Origin: Sphingobacteriaceae bacterium DW12
GTDB lineage: Bacteria > Bacteroidota > Bacteroidia > Sphingobacteriales > Sphingobacteriaceae
Length of the DNA: 64,000 nucleotides
Direction: 5' to 3'
NCBI GenBank assembly: GCA_000783305.1
Contig: JROE01000007.1
Span: forward strand, 248,001-312,000
Under the pieces are notes generated by a model. That model saw only the letters and a list, made by a program, of their open reading frames with translations. It was not told the origin of the DNA and did no database searches. Positions 1 through 8,567 of this stretch are shown here, in pieces (the first letter of the stretch is position 1; each line of letters begins with the position of its first letter). A program made the position numbers and the translations under genes.

Positions 1-240
1 TTCTTAAGTTTCTTTACTCAGGTTTTCGAAGCTATCGCCTATAAGGATATTTTTGCGATGGTCTTTAGGGCGATTGTCTTTGGTTTCACGATTGGAGCGG
101 TGAGCAGCTACTGTGGTTATTATTCATCAAAAGGAACTGAAGGGGTCGGTAAAGCGGCAAATAGCGCAGTTGTAGCGTCCATGTTTATCGTTTTTATAGA
201 AGAGATATTAATTGTTCAAATTTTAGCCGCTTTTAGTTAG
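1..240 (+). CDS. MlaE-family ABC transporter permease, C-terminal part
   Basis: The open frame runs in from the left edge and ends at the stop at 238-240. About 79 residues of the C-terminus are visible. They contain a GAVSSYCGYYSSKGTEGVG stretch, which is the conserved cytoplasmic turn of MlaE/YrbE permeases, followed by a hydrophobic last helix. MlaE proteins form the inner-membrane channel of an ABC system that moves phospholipid between inner and outer membranes. Only 4 bp separate it from the ATPase gene and the MCE-domain gene follows, the usual permease-ATPase-MlaD order. The family call rests on this tail plus context. The start lies outside the window. Confidence 0.85.
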   Translation, partial: FLSFFTQVFEAIAYKDIFAMVFRAIVFGFTIGAVSSYCGYYSSKGTEGVGKAANSAVVASMFIVFIEEILIVQILAAFS

Positions 241-244
241 CCAT

Positions 245-1021
245 ATGGAAAAGAAGCACGGTTTAGATATAGATTATAACGATGTCGTAATTGATGTCAA
301 AGGCGTCAGTAAGTCATTTGGTGACCTACATGTGTTAAGAGATGTCGATCTACAACTATTTAATCGCGAGAATTTGGTGGTGCTTGGACGTTCAGGAACA
401 GGTAAATCGGTACTTATTAAGTTGATTTCCGGATTATTGACGCCCGATTCTGGTTCCATTCATGTACTTGGTGAGTCCGTTACAGAGCTGAAGGTCAAAG
501 AACTGCAGAAGTTACGTTTGAAAATTGGATTTTCGTTTCAAAATAGTGCATTATACGATAGTATGACCGTGAGGGAGAATCTTGAATTCCCGTTAGTACG
601 CAATAAGCGAAATTTAACCCGGGCAGAAATTAATGCCGAGGTCGAGGATGTTTTGGAAGGCGTAGGGCTGTCACAAGCTATTAACCAGATGCCTTCGGAG
701 CTATCCGGTGGACAGCGTAAGCGTATCGGTATCGCCCGAACATTGATATTAAGACCCGATATCATGATGTATGATGAACCTACAGCAGGCTTGGATCCCA
801 TCACCTGTTTAGATATTAACAAATTAATTAACGAAGTACAAGCGAGGTATAAGACGTCCTCTATTATCATTACACACGACTTGGCTTGTGCTAAGACGGT
901 AGGAGATAGGATAGTCATGTTGTTGGACGGAAAGTTTGAGCGACAAGGAACCTTTAATGAAATATTTGACACAGATGACAAACGCGTAAAAGCGTTTTAT
1001 GATTACAATTTTATAGTATAA
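245..1021 (+). CDS. MlaF-type ABC transporter ATP-binding protein
   Basis: This 258-residue protein is the cytoplasmic ATPase of the Mla-type lipid transporter. Visible motifs are Walker A GRSGTGKS at residues 48-55, the ABC signature LSGGQ at 153-157, and Walker B IMMYDEP at 173-179, followed by a switch His in the IITHD stretch. Length is normal for the family. The gene lies between the MlaE permease (4-bp gap) and the MlaD-like gene (6-bp gap), so the three are almost certainly one transcript. The ATP-driven role is known for the family. That phospholipid is the cargo here is inferred from the neighbours. Confidence 0.9.
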   Translation: MEKKHGLDIDYNDVVIDVKGVSKSFGDLHVLRDVDLQLFNRENLVVLGRSGTGKSVLIKLISGLLTPDSGSIHVLGESVTELKVKELQKLRLKIGFSFQNSALYDSMTVRENLEFPLVRNKRNLTRAEINAEVEDVLEGVGLSQAINQMPSELSGGQRKRIGIARTLILRPDIMMYDEPTAGLDPITCLDINKLINEVQARYKTSSIIITHDLACAKTVGDRIVMLLDGKFERQGTFNEIFDTDDKRVKAFYDYNFIV

Positions 1022-1027
1022 AAGAAT

Positions 1028-2041
1028 ATGAGCGCAGCAGACAATAAACGCACATTGGTTGTAGGTCTATTTGTATTTATCGGATTGATTATTTTGATAG
1101 CCGGTATTTTGACATTAGGTGGCCAGCAAAAGAAGTTTACAAAAACACTCACCGTCACTACTGAATTTGAAGACGTTAAAGGTCTTAAAGTCGGGAACAA
1201 CGTTTGGTTTTCGGGGGTCAAGGTCGGTATTGTCAAAGATATCTCCTTTGAAAGCATCAGGTTTGTCAAGGTGGTGATGAGCATTGAGGCAAAGTCTAGC
1301 GAGTTTATCCGTAAAGATGCGGTTGCTAAACTAGGCTCGGACGGATTGATTGGTAATTCAATCATTACACTTGTGGGCGGTTCTCAAGCTACAGCATCTA
1401 TAGAAGATGGCGATGTGTTGATGTCCGCCAAGGGCACAGATATGGAAGCTATGATGGCTACACTTTCTGTTAATAACGATAATTTGGTAGAAATTACTAA
1501 GAATTTTGCAATTCTTTCTAAGAATCTTGTAGACGGTAAAGGTATGGTAGGTGCTATGCTTACAGATACTACGATGGTAGTCTCCTTAAGTAAGTCACTA
1601 GACCAATTAAATAAATTGATGGCCAATGCAAATCTAGCTTCTGCAAATCTTGCCACAGTGACCAATAAATTGAACAGCAATCAGGGGCTTATCCATGATT
1701 TGTCAACCGATACAGCAGTCTTTGCTAGCTTAAGAGAATCTGCAGCCCAATTGCAAGGTGTCACGCAGACAGCCAATGCATTGATGGCTAATTTGAATGA
1801 AACTTCGGCCCGTCTCAATGATAAAAACAATGTAGTAGGCGCTCTGACCAATGATCCTGAAGGAGCAGCAGAGATTAAGCAAATCCTTCGTAATCTGAAT
1901 GTCAGTACTTCCAAGTTGGATCAAAATATGGAAGCCCTGCAACACAATTTCTTATTGCGAGGTTTTTTCAAAAAACAAAAGAAAGAACAGGAAAGGGCTT
2001 TGGCCGATAGCTTAAAAGCTGTAGAAACAAATAATAACTAG
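1028..2041 (+). CDS. MlaD-family MCE-domain protein
   Basis: This 337-residue protein has one N-terminal membrane anchor (about residues 9-30) and then an MCE/MlaD domain (about 38-115). A long, mostly helical C-terminal region rich in Asn, Leu and Ala follows and resembles a coiled coil or tunnel-forming region. MCE proteins form periplasmic hexameric rings that bind lipid passing to or from the MlaE permease. Bacteroidota versions are typically longer than the E. coli protein because of this helical tail. It is the last gene of the operon: a strong hairpin terminator starts 24 bp after the stop. Confidence 0.9.
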   Translation: MSAADNKRTLVVGLFVFIGLIILIAGILTLGGQQKKFTKTLTVTTEFEDVKGLKVGNNVWFSGVKVGIVKDISFESIRFVKVVMSIEAKSSEFIRKDAVAKLGSDGLIGNSIITLVGGSQATASIEDGDVLMSAKGTDMEAMMATLSVNNDNLVEITKNFAILSKNLVDGKGMVGAMLTDTTMVVSLSKSLDQLNKLMANANLASANLATVTNKLNSNQGLIHDLSTDTAVFASLRESAAQLQGVTQTANALMANLNETSARLNDKNNVVGALTNDPEGAAEIKQILRNLNVSTSKLDQNMEALQHNFLLRGFFKKQKKEQERALADSLKAVETNNN

Positions 2042-2064
2042 AGACATAAAAAAATCATTTTTGA

Positions 2065-2101
2065 AGAAGAGCAATCAGTATGATTGCTCTTCTTGTATTT
2101 T
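2065..2101 (+). terminator. Rho-independent terminator after the mla operon
   Basis: A perfect 13-bp stem (2065-2077 with 2081-2093) encloses a 3-nt loop and is followed by a T-rich tract. It closes the MlaE-F-D transcript. Confidence 0.85.
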
Positions 2102-2203
2102 TCAGATGTATGTGATGCTCTGAGAATGCACTTAAAATAGTTTCATCAGCAGTAGTACACCTTCAAAGGTTTTATTTATACACAAATTTATCTAAGTTTA
2201 AGC

Positions 2204-2211
2204 TATTTTTG
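2204..2211 (+). promoter_or_regulatory. -7 box of the pseudouridine synthase gene
   Basis: TATTTTTG matches the Bacteroidota -7 consensus TAnnTTTG and lies 16 bp before the start codon at 2228. I see no clear -33 TTTG at the usual distance. Directly upstream (2186-2203) is an element also found before two other genes (see findings). Confidence 0.5.
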
Positions 2212-2227
2212 CAGCAAGATTAGGATT

Positions 2228-2914
2228 ATGCAGATTACAGACAAAGACGTTATATACGAAGATAACCATATTATCGCAATCAATAAAAGGGCGGGGGATA
2301 TTGTTCAGGTCGACGATACTGGTGATAAGTCGTTGGACATGATGGTTAAGGATTATCTGGAACAAAAATATAGTAAACCCAATGCTTTTATCGGCGTTAT
2401 TCATCGGTTAGACCGTCCAGTGAGTGGACTTATTGTATTTGCCAAGACAAGCAAGGGGTTAGACCGGATGAATAAGCTGTTTCATGATCGAGACATACAG
2501 AAATCCTACCTTGCAGTGGTACGTACTCAACCACCTCATTTGGCAGGGAAACTCGAAAATTGGTTATTACGGGATCGAAAGAAAATGATTACTAAAGCTT
2601 TTAACAGAGAGGTCAAAGGAAGCAGCTATGCAGAGCTAAATTATCAGGTTCTTGGAGAGTTAGAGGGATATTATTTGCTATTGGTACAGCCCAAAACCGG
2701 TAGGACCCACCAAATAAGGGTGCAGTTATCAACCATGGGCTGTCCTATTGTCGGAGATAACAAATATGGCTATCCAAGAGGGAGCCTCCGTAGGAGTATT
2801 TGTTTGCACTCAAGAGGGTTGACATTTGAGCATCCTATCAAAGGTGAGGCCATGGCTCTTACGGCAGATTTGCCTGTGGACGGCTTTTGGGAAAAATTTA
2901 ATACTCTCCTATAA
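2228..2914 (+). CDS. RluA-family pseudouridine synthase
   Basis: This 228-residue enzyme isomerises a specific uridine in rRNA or tRNA to pseudouridine. The catalytic motif HRLDRPVSG is at residues 59-67, with Asp62 the expected nucleophile, and the conserved KTGRTHQIRVQL stretch lies further on. There is no N-terminal S4 RNA-binding domain, so it resembles the short RluA/RluC-like or TruC-like subfamilies. The RNA target cannot be told from sequence. The gene stands alone between a terminator and another promoter. Confidence 0.88.
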   Translation: MQITDKDVIYEDNHIIAINKRAGDIVQVDDTGDKSLDMMVKDYLEQKYSKPNAFIGVIHRLDRPVSGLIVFAKTSKGLDRMNKLFHDRDIQKSYLAVVRTQPPHLAGKLENWLLRDRKKMITKAFNREVKGSSYAELNYQVLGELEGYYLLLVQPKTGRTHQIRVQLSTMGCPIVGDNKYGYPRGSLRRSICLHSRGLTFEHPIKGEAMALTADLPVDGFWEKFNTLL

Positions 2915-2989
2915 ATCCACACTGTTGTACAAATCAAGCCGCCGATAGCTCTACCTCCTAAGAGAGGCTACTTTTAAGGAAGAAATGCT

Positions 2990-2997
2990 TAACTTTG
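2990..2997 (+). promoter_or_regulatory. -7 box for the CxxC protein/DUF983 operon
   Basis: TAACTTTG matches TAnnTTTG. It would start transcription near 3004, which argues for translation from the ATG at 3060 rather than from the upstream ATG at 3006. No good -33 element is visible. Confidence 0.5.
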
Positions 2998-3059
2998 TAG
3001 GCTGAATGCCGCTTGTATTAAATCGGAAGGCTATTCACCAATCAATAAAAAGTAAACGG

Positions 3060-3317
3060 ATGACAACAATTAAGCGAAATGTAGCTGTGATATTCTGCTC
3101 TTTACTATTAGTCGTATCGAATGTAGACGTAACAAATGCACAATGTGCGATGTGCTCGTTGAATGCAGAAAATAGTACTAAAGGAGGTAATACACAAGGG
3201 CGGGGGTTGAACAATGGTATTTTTTTCCTACTAGGTGCACCTTTTATTATTGTCTCAGCTGTAGGTTTTTTATGGTACAAAAAATTCCGTAAAAAAGATG
3301 ACAAAGTCTATTTATAG
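3060..3317 (+). CDS. Small secreted or membrane-anchored protein with a CxxC motif
   Basis: The protein is 85 residues long from the ATG at 3060. It has a signal-peptide-like hydrophobic segment (about 8-26), then QCAMCSLNAENS with a CxxC pair just after the likely cleavage site, then one transmembrane helix (about 54-72) and a basic tail. I recognise it only as a small protein conserved in Bacteroidota and know no function. It is followed after 14 bp by a DUF983 gene that also carries CxxC motifs, so the pair is probably co-transcribed and may share a metal- or thiol-related role. A longer form from the ATG at 3006 is possible but would start almost at the predicted transcription start. Confidence 0.7.
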   Translation: MTTIKRNVAVIFCSLLLVVSNVDVTNAQCAMCSLNAENSTKGGNTQGRGLNNGIFFLLGAPFIIVSAVGFLWYKKFRKKDDKVYL

Positions 3318-3331
3318 TACAAATAGTATTT

Positions 3332-3727
3332 ATGGCTACATCCAAATTTAGTGCTTTAGCACAATCCAAATGCCCGAAATGTAGGATTGGATATGTCTTT
3401 GAAGGTCCAGTATATGGTTTTCGTAAACAAAAGATGAATGAATCGTGTCCACATTGTGGGGTTAAGTTTGAAGTCGAACCTGGTTACTTTTACGCAGCAA
3501 TGTATGTTAGCTATGCATTTTCGGTAGCAGAGGTTGTGAGCTTGGCCGTTGGTACCTACATGTTGAGCAAGAGTGAGTCACCTTGGGTGTATCTCGGGGT
3601 ACTTATATTTACTATTCTCTTGTTTGCTCCCTTTAATTTTAGATATTCACGATTGGTACTTCTTCATTATTTGACGCCAAAAATTTCATACAATCCAAGA
3701 TATGAAGAAGAGCAGTCAAAGTTATAG
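3332..3727 (+). CDS. DUF983-family membrane protein
   Basis: This 131-residue protein begins with two CxxC knuckles (CPKCRIGYVF at about 14-23 and CPHCGVKF at about 39-46). The family signature EPGYFYAAMYVSY follows, then two transmembrane helices (about 59-80 and 87-107). DUF983 proteins are zinc-ribbon-like integral membrane proteins, often near cytochrome oxidase genes in other bacteria, but their role is unknown. The gene lies 14 bp after the small CxxC protein and converges with the DUF4286 gene only 19 bp away. Confidence 0.85.
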   Translation: MATSKFSALAQSKCPKCRIGYVFEGPVYGFRKQKMNESCPHCGVKFEVEPGYFYAAMYVSYAFSVAEVVSLAVGTYMLSKSESPWVYLGVLIFTILLFAPFNFRYSRLVLLHYLTPKISYNPRYEEEQSKL

Positions 3728-3746
3728 GCTCTTGAACAGTGTCGTG

Positions 3747-4031
3747 CTATAGGTATTTCATCACACTATTGAATACAAATGCTCTTCCGTGAAATGAACT
3801 GGCGATATACTCTTGGAGAGGAATCAGGTGCTTTTCATTAAACAACTCAATTTCGGATTCATTTTCCACTATTATTTGGATACAGTGTGTGTGACCTTCG
3901 TGAGGAGAGTCCAACAATTCCAAAAATTTGGTGTTGAATGTCGATTGGCTTAAAATCTCAGCTTTCAACCACTCAACTACGGTTGCGTTAACGGAATCTT
4001 CGGTAATGATAGAAACATTATATAAATACAT
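3747..4031 (-). CDS. DUF4286-family protein
   Basis: A 94-residue soluble protein starting MYLYNVSIIT, the usual start of this Bacteroidota family. I chose the ATG at 4029-4031 because upstream residues in the same frame do not resemble the family. The predicted fold is ferredoxin-like (ABM-like). There is no known function. It is divergent from the S9-like gene at 4136, with about 100 bp between them for both promoters. Confidence 0.8.
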   Translation of the reverse strand: MYLYNVSIITEDSVNATVVEWLKAEILSQSTFNTKFLELLDSPHEGHTHCIQIIVENESEIELFNEKHLIPLQEYIASSFHGRAFVFNSVMKYL

Positions 4032-4135
4032 GTTGCAAATGTACCAAACTAATGAATAATTTATGTAAAAATAAGGTTGCATTTCTGCCAGTGTCATTAA
4101 TAATTTGAATATTTGGAATAGGGGACATTTAGTGT

Positions 4136-6022
4136 ATGGTTAAGATTATATTATATGCCGTGATAGGCTTGTTGTTGGTTTGTGTTGGTTGTTCCCATCA
4201 AGGAGACAACAGTAGGATACCCGTGCAAGATTTCTTTAGCGTACCGGAAAAGAGTAGTTACAAAATTTCTCCTGATGGACAGCAGATTGCTTATCTTGGT
4301 TTAGAAAACCACTGCAAGAATATTTTTATTTTGAATTTAGAGGATAAGTCTAAGTCTAAGCAACTTACCTATCAGGTAGATATGAATGTTCAGTACTTCT
4401 TCTGGACAGATGATAATCAGATTATTTATTCTAATACTCAATCTTCAGAGGACAGTTTACGATTATATTCCATCAATGTAGCTAGCGAAATCGCTACCCC
4501 TTTATTCAAGCCCATCAAGAAAAGATTACGTTGGATTCATCCTATGGTCCCTAGAGACAATAGCTTGTTAGCTGCCATTAATGAACGTGACTCATCAGTA
4601 TTTGATGTTTATAGAGTCTATTTAGACGGTAGACCCAAGGTGCTTTTGGAACATAATCCGGGCAATGTCATCTCTTGGTATGGGTCCACAGATGGACATG
4701 TCCGACTGGCCCTAACCAGTGATAGTGTCGAAGAGTCCATTCTGTACAGGCCTGAAGGGATAGGTCCTTTTCGTGAGGTAGTGACCAATAGTATTGAGAC
4801 TACTGTATCGCCACTAGGATTCAAAAAAGGATCTAATTCTATAGCATATGCACTTTCCAATATTGGACGAGATAAGCTTGCCTTGATTGAATATGATGTT
4901 GCCAAAGGTGTGGAAGTAAAAGAACTCTACAGTAACAAAGATGCGGATCTCACGTCCAGTGGATATGTAAGTGAGTTACAGGAGATGATATACACTAGCT
5001 ATTCCCTAGATAAAGAAAAGCGTTTTTTCTTTAATGATAGAATTAAGGAGATCAATGGTCGCATCCAAGCCAAAGTTGATGGTGCTGAGATTGATTTTTT
5101 AGATCATGACTCAACGCTAAACCGTTTCATTATTAAAAGCTATACCGATAGAAATCCAGGTGCTATTTACTACTACGATGCAAACGAGGATAAATTACAA
5201 AAATTAAACGACTTAAATCCGAAGATTACCTCTCGACAAATGTCCACAATGGAACCGGTTAGTTACAAGACCAGAGATGGACTGACTATACAAGGGTATC
5301 TCACTTATCCCTTAAATACTGACCGAAAGAATCTTCCTGTGATTGTCATTCCACATGATGGCCCCAATGGACGCGTGGATTGGGGATTCCAACCAGAAGC
5401 GCAGTTTTTGGCAAATAGGGGATATGCTGTATTTCAAATGAATTACAGAGGTTCGGTAGGCTACGGGAAGGCTTTTTGGGCCTCTGGATTTAAGGAATGG
5501 GGTGGGAAAATACAAAATGATATCACCGATGGTGTGATGTGGTTAATTCATGAGGGAATTGCCGATCGAGATAAAATAGCAATCATGGGCTACGGTTTCG
5601 GAGGATACTCAGCATTGTATGCTGCTTGTTTTAACTCTTCCTTATATGCATGTGCAATATCGAATTCAGGTTATACCAATCTGTTTACCTATTTTAAACA
5701 GGTGCCACCGTACTTTAAACCTTACGTACAATTCTATTATCAAGTAATTGGTAATCCTGAGACTGAGTCTGATTTATTCAAGGCAATATCCCCTGTTTTC
5801 CATTCGGATAAAGTAAAAATACCTGTTTTTATGGTTCAGGGAGGACGAGATAAATTTAGCTCCGTTAATGATGCCAACCAATTTGTCCAGCGTTTGAAAA
5901 ACAATAACGTGCCTGTAAGGTATATTGTCAAAGACGAAGAGGGGAAAAGATTCAGGAATGAAGAAAATGTGGTTACCTATTATCAAGAATTGGAGCAGTT
6001 CTTGAACAAGTATTTGAAATAA
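4136..6022 (+). CDS. S9 prolyl-oligopeptidase-like lipoprotein lacking catalytic Ser and His
   Basis: This 628-residue protein has a lipoprotein signal (VCVGCSH), an N-terminal beta-propeller-like region (about 30-350) and a C-terminal alpha/beta-hydrolase domain (about 380-628) of the S9 family. Active S9 enzymes have GxSxGG, Asp and His. Here the nucleophile position is Gly487 (GYGFGG), Asp572 is kept (GGRDKF), and the usual His of the GHGFRNEEN-type motif is Lys604 (EGKRFRNEEN). Everything around these positions is well conserved, so I read it as a pseudoenzyme and not a damaged gene. It is followed after 27 bp by a histidine kinase and then a response regulator, suggesting a ligand-binding or scaffolding role for that system. 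Confidence 0.85.
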   Translation: MVKIILYAVIGLLLVCVGCSHQGDNSRIPVQDFFSVPEKSSYKISPDGQQIAYLGLENHCKNIFILNLEDKSKSKQLTYQVDMNVQYFFWTDDNQIIYSNTQSSEDSLRLYSINVASEIATPLFKPIKKRLRWIHPMVPRDNSLLAAINERDSSVFDVYRVYLDGRPKVLLEHNPGNVISWYGSTDGHVRLALTSDSVEESILYRPEGIGPFREVVTNSIETTVSPLGFKKGSNSIAYALSNIGRDKLALIEYDVAKGVEVKELYSNKDADLTSSGYVSELQEMIYTSYSLDKEKRFFFNDRIKEINGRIQAKVDGAEIDFLDHDSTLNRFIIKSYTDRNPGAIYYYDANEDKLQKLNDLNPKITSRQMSTMEPVSYKTRDGLTIQGYLTYPLNTDRKNLPVIVIPHDGPNGRVDWGFQPEAQFLANRGYAVFQMNYRGSVGYGKAFWASGFKEWGGKIQNDITDGVMWLIHEGIADRDKIAIMGYGFGGYSALYAACFNSSLYACAISNSGYTNLFTYFKQVPPYFKPYVQFYYQVIGNPETESDLFKAISPVFHSDKVKIPVFMVQGGRDKFSSVNDANQFVQRLKNNNVPVRYIVKDEEGKRFRNEENVVTYYQELEQFLNKYLK

Positions 6023-6049
6023 TCGAACGATTGGCATAATACACCACCA

Positions 6050-7711
6050 ATGACCACTTCAACAAAGTACACGTATAAAAAGAACATAGGCTTACTCATT
6101 GCGTTTGTGGTGTTTGTCACTATACTTTTTGTCGTATCGGTGTTCTTTGCTCGCACTATGATATCCAATTTTGTAGATAGTGAGTTTTCCAATCGTAAAG
6201 TGGAAGTGTATGACAAGTCGTTGGTTCCGTTCAATGACTTCTTTCAAAATCGTATACCCGAGATTTCATATTATCAAGGTTTTTTGGATACCAATGAAGC
6301 TAAAGGTATGATGGACAATGTCCTTCGTAAATACCCCTTTGTTAGGGAAACCATTTTCTACGATATTGCCTTCACGAATGATGTTGAAGAGCCCTATGAT
6401 ATCAAGTTGAATAACCTGTTGATACAGTCCCGCTCGGTGTACTCTTATACGTTAAATGATACCTATCATTTGATATCTAAAAGAATTGGGGGGGATCAGC
6501 TTAAAGATTACTATGAGGATTTCAGTACGATGACCATGAAGTTGGGGAATTTCCTAGATCGTGTAAACGAATCAACCAAATTGACGGACAACATGATTTT
6601 CAAGATATTCTATGACATGGCTCCGGGCAAAGTCACCTATATGAATATCCCGCGGATTAGCGACTTGGTGTCTTATCGAGATTTGTATAGGGGAGCAATA
6701 AAGCAAACGGTGAGCTATGATCAGGATCTTTTTGTTTTTTTTATAGACCCCAAACGAATTCGAATTACAAATGTCTATCCCAATTTATATGAGCATATAG
6801 ATGTTGTGCCATTGGTGAGTGTCAATTTGACCGGGGAGAAACCCTATCTTTATACTGAAGTGTCCTTGCCAGGAGCACTTTCTGACTACAAGATTACTTT
6901 TAACTCATCGGAATCTTTTATTAGAAAGGAAACCAACCGCCGTTTTTTACCTGTAGTATTTGGTATATCGATTATATATTTCATTTTATTACTGATTGCA
7001 TACCTTATTTACCGGAATGTCATGACCAATGGGAGGTTGTATCGATTACAATACGATTTCATTAATAACCTCACGCATGAGTTCAAAACCCCCGTCAGTG
7101 TTATCAAGATTGCGGGCAATAATATCAAAAGTGCAGAAAATATAAGTGAGGAGGAACGCATGATGTATGGACGTATCTTGGATCAAGAAGCAGATAAGTT
7201 GAATAGTTTGATGAATAAGTTGCTGTCCTTTACGCAAATTGAAAATAAATCCATCAAATTTAAACGAGAACGAGTAGATTTAAAAGAATTATGTGAAACA
7301 TTGTTTTCGGCCACAAAATTGAGTTATCCTGACCTTAAACTTTCGTATAGAATTCAAGTCAAAAATGATATGATAACGGACCCCGTATTGCTGTCGAGTG
7401 TTTTTCAGAATTTGATTGATAACGCCTATAAGTATTCCAATCCGTCGAACAAAGTTTTAGATGTTGATATCCAACAAAATAAGAAGAATTTTGTTATCAT
7501 ATTTAAAGATGAAGGGATTGGGATAAGTAAGCAGGAGCATAATCATATATTTAAGAAGTTTTATCGAGTAAAAAATCAATATAATCAACAGGGGAGTATC
7601 GGACTGGGGTTGGCATTTTGTAAGGAAATAACTGAGTTTATGGGAGGAGAGATCCGCGTTGAAAGTCAGTTAGGAAAAGGTACCACATTTACGCTCACCT
7701 TCCCCGTTTAA
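6050..7711 (+). CDS. Sensor histidine kinase
   Basis: This 553-residue protein has two membrane helices (about 12-34 and 302-323) flanking a periplasmic region of about 265 residues. A HisKA domain follows with the phosphoacceptor His343 in NNLTHEFKTP, then a HATPase_c domain with N, G1 (DEGIGI) and G2 (GLGLAFCK) boxes. It would autophosphorylate in response to an envelope signal and pass the phosphate to the regulator encoded 16 bp downstream. The arrangement recalls the RprX/RprY pair of Bacteroides, but I would not assign that name from sequence alone. A G7 tract at 6490-6496 lies in the coding region. Confidence 0.9.
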   Translation: MTTSTKYTYKKNIGLLIAFVVFVTILFVVSVFFARTMISNFVDSEFSNRKVEVYDKSLVPFNDFFQNRIPEISYYQGFLDTNEAKGMMDNVLRKYPFVRETIFYDIAFTNDVEEPYDIKLNNLLIQSRSVYSYTLNDTYHLISKRIGGDQLKDYYEDFSTMTMKLGNFLDRVNESTKLTDNMIFKIFYDMAPGKVTYMNIPRISDLVSYRDLYRGAIKQTVSYDQDLFVFFIDPKRIRITNVYPNLYEHIDVVPLVSVNLTGEKPYLYTEVSLPGALSDYKITFNSSESFIRKETNRRFLPVVFGISIIYFILLLIAYLIYRNVMTNGRLYRLQYDFINNLTHEFKTPVSVIKIAGNNIKSAENISEEERMMYGRILDQEADKLNSLMNKLLSFTQIENKSIKFKRERVDLKELCETLFSATKLSYPDLKLSYRIQVKNDMITDPVLLSSVFQNLIDNAYKYSNPSNKVLDVDIQQNKKNFVIIFKDEGIGISKQEHNHIFKKFYRVKNQYNQQGSIGLGLAFCKEITEFMGGEIRVESQLGKGTTFTLTFPV

Positions 7712-7727
7712 AAGAATTAGAGAAGAT

Positions 7728-8423
7728 ATGCAAAAAGATATTACTATTGCCGTAATAGAAGATGATGAAAACTTACGTTTTTTGGTAAGTCATCGTTTAC
7801 AATCCGAAAATTATAAGGTCATCCAGGCTGGGAATGGGCTTGATGCTGAAAAATTAATTTTGGACCAAAAACCCGACATTGTATTGTTGGACTGGATGTT
7901 ACCTGGGAAAGAAGGAAATGATGTGTGTGTGGATGTTAGGAAGGCTGGCTTCGAAAATATCATTATTATGATGACGGCTAAGTCTCAGGATATCGATAAG
8001 ATTGATGCATACAGTTTTGGAGTGACCGATTATATAACCAAACCTTTCAATATGGATGTGCTGGTCGCGATGATCGAAAACAAAGTTCGCTTCTTCGTGC
8101 CGAAGAACAGTGCCGAGGTATATCATTTTGGAAATACTGAGCATCAGCCCAATGTGCATTCCTTGGTCAGAGATGGTAAGAAAATAGAGCTGACCATTTT
8201 GGAAAACAGGATTCTCCTTCATTTTCTGCAGAATGTAGGTAAGGAAATTACGCGAGAAGAGTTGATGGAAGTTGTATGGGGATATAGTTCCAATGTCAAT
8301 ACGAGGACATTAGACATGCATGTCGTACGCCTGAGGAAGAAGATAGAACGCAATCCTGACAAACCCCATTATTTGCAGACAGTTAGAGGGTTGGGGTATA
8401 AGTTTGTGGATGAAGATGAATAG
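7728..8423 (+). CDS. OmpR-family response regulator
   Basis: A 231-residue regulator with a receiver domain (about 5-120) and a winged-helix DNA-binding domain (about 130-229, ending TVRGLGYKFVDED). The receiver contains the acidic pair EDDE, phosphoacceptor Asp55 (LLDWMLPG) and the conserved Lys in TKPFN. It is the partner of the upstream kinase and the last gene of the three-gene operon, which ends in the hairpin at 8485-8528. Confidence 0.92.
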   Translation: MQKDITIAVIEDDENLRFLVSHRLQSENYKVIQAGNGLDAEKLILDQKPDIVLLDWMLPGKEGNDVCVDVRKAGFENIIIMMTAKSQDIDKIDAYSFGVTDYITKPFNMDVLVAMIENKVRFFVPKNSAEVYHFGNTEHQPNVHSLVRDGKKIELTILENRILLHFLQNVGKEITREELMEVVWGYSSNVNTRTLDMHVVRLRKKIERNPDKPHYLQTVRGLGYKFVDEDE

Positions 8424-8484
8424 TGTTGGAATTGATAGATAGTTTTTGTTTATTTCAAAACAATCATTATCTTCGTAAAAATAG

Positions 8485-8528
8485 CAAGACCATATTGTCC
8501 GGAAGGCCAGTGTGGTCTTGTCTTTTTT
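8485..8528 (+). terminator. Rho-independent terminator after the two-component operon
   Basis: An 8-bp stem CAAGACCA/TGGTCTTG (8485-8492 with 8513-8520) has a GC-rich apical part and is followed by TCTTTTTT. Confidence 0.75.
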
Positions 8529-8567
8529 ATGTTTTTAAAAGTTAGAAAAGTTAAAAGTTAAATAATT

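Noticed and set aside
8469-8476. TATCTTCG resembling a -7 box before greA
   Set aside because: It is directly followed by the terminator at 8485-8528, so it would give only a tiny transcript. It could be a -7 variant but I cannot support it.
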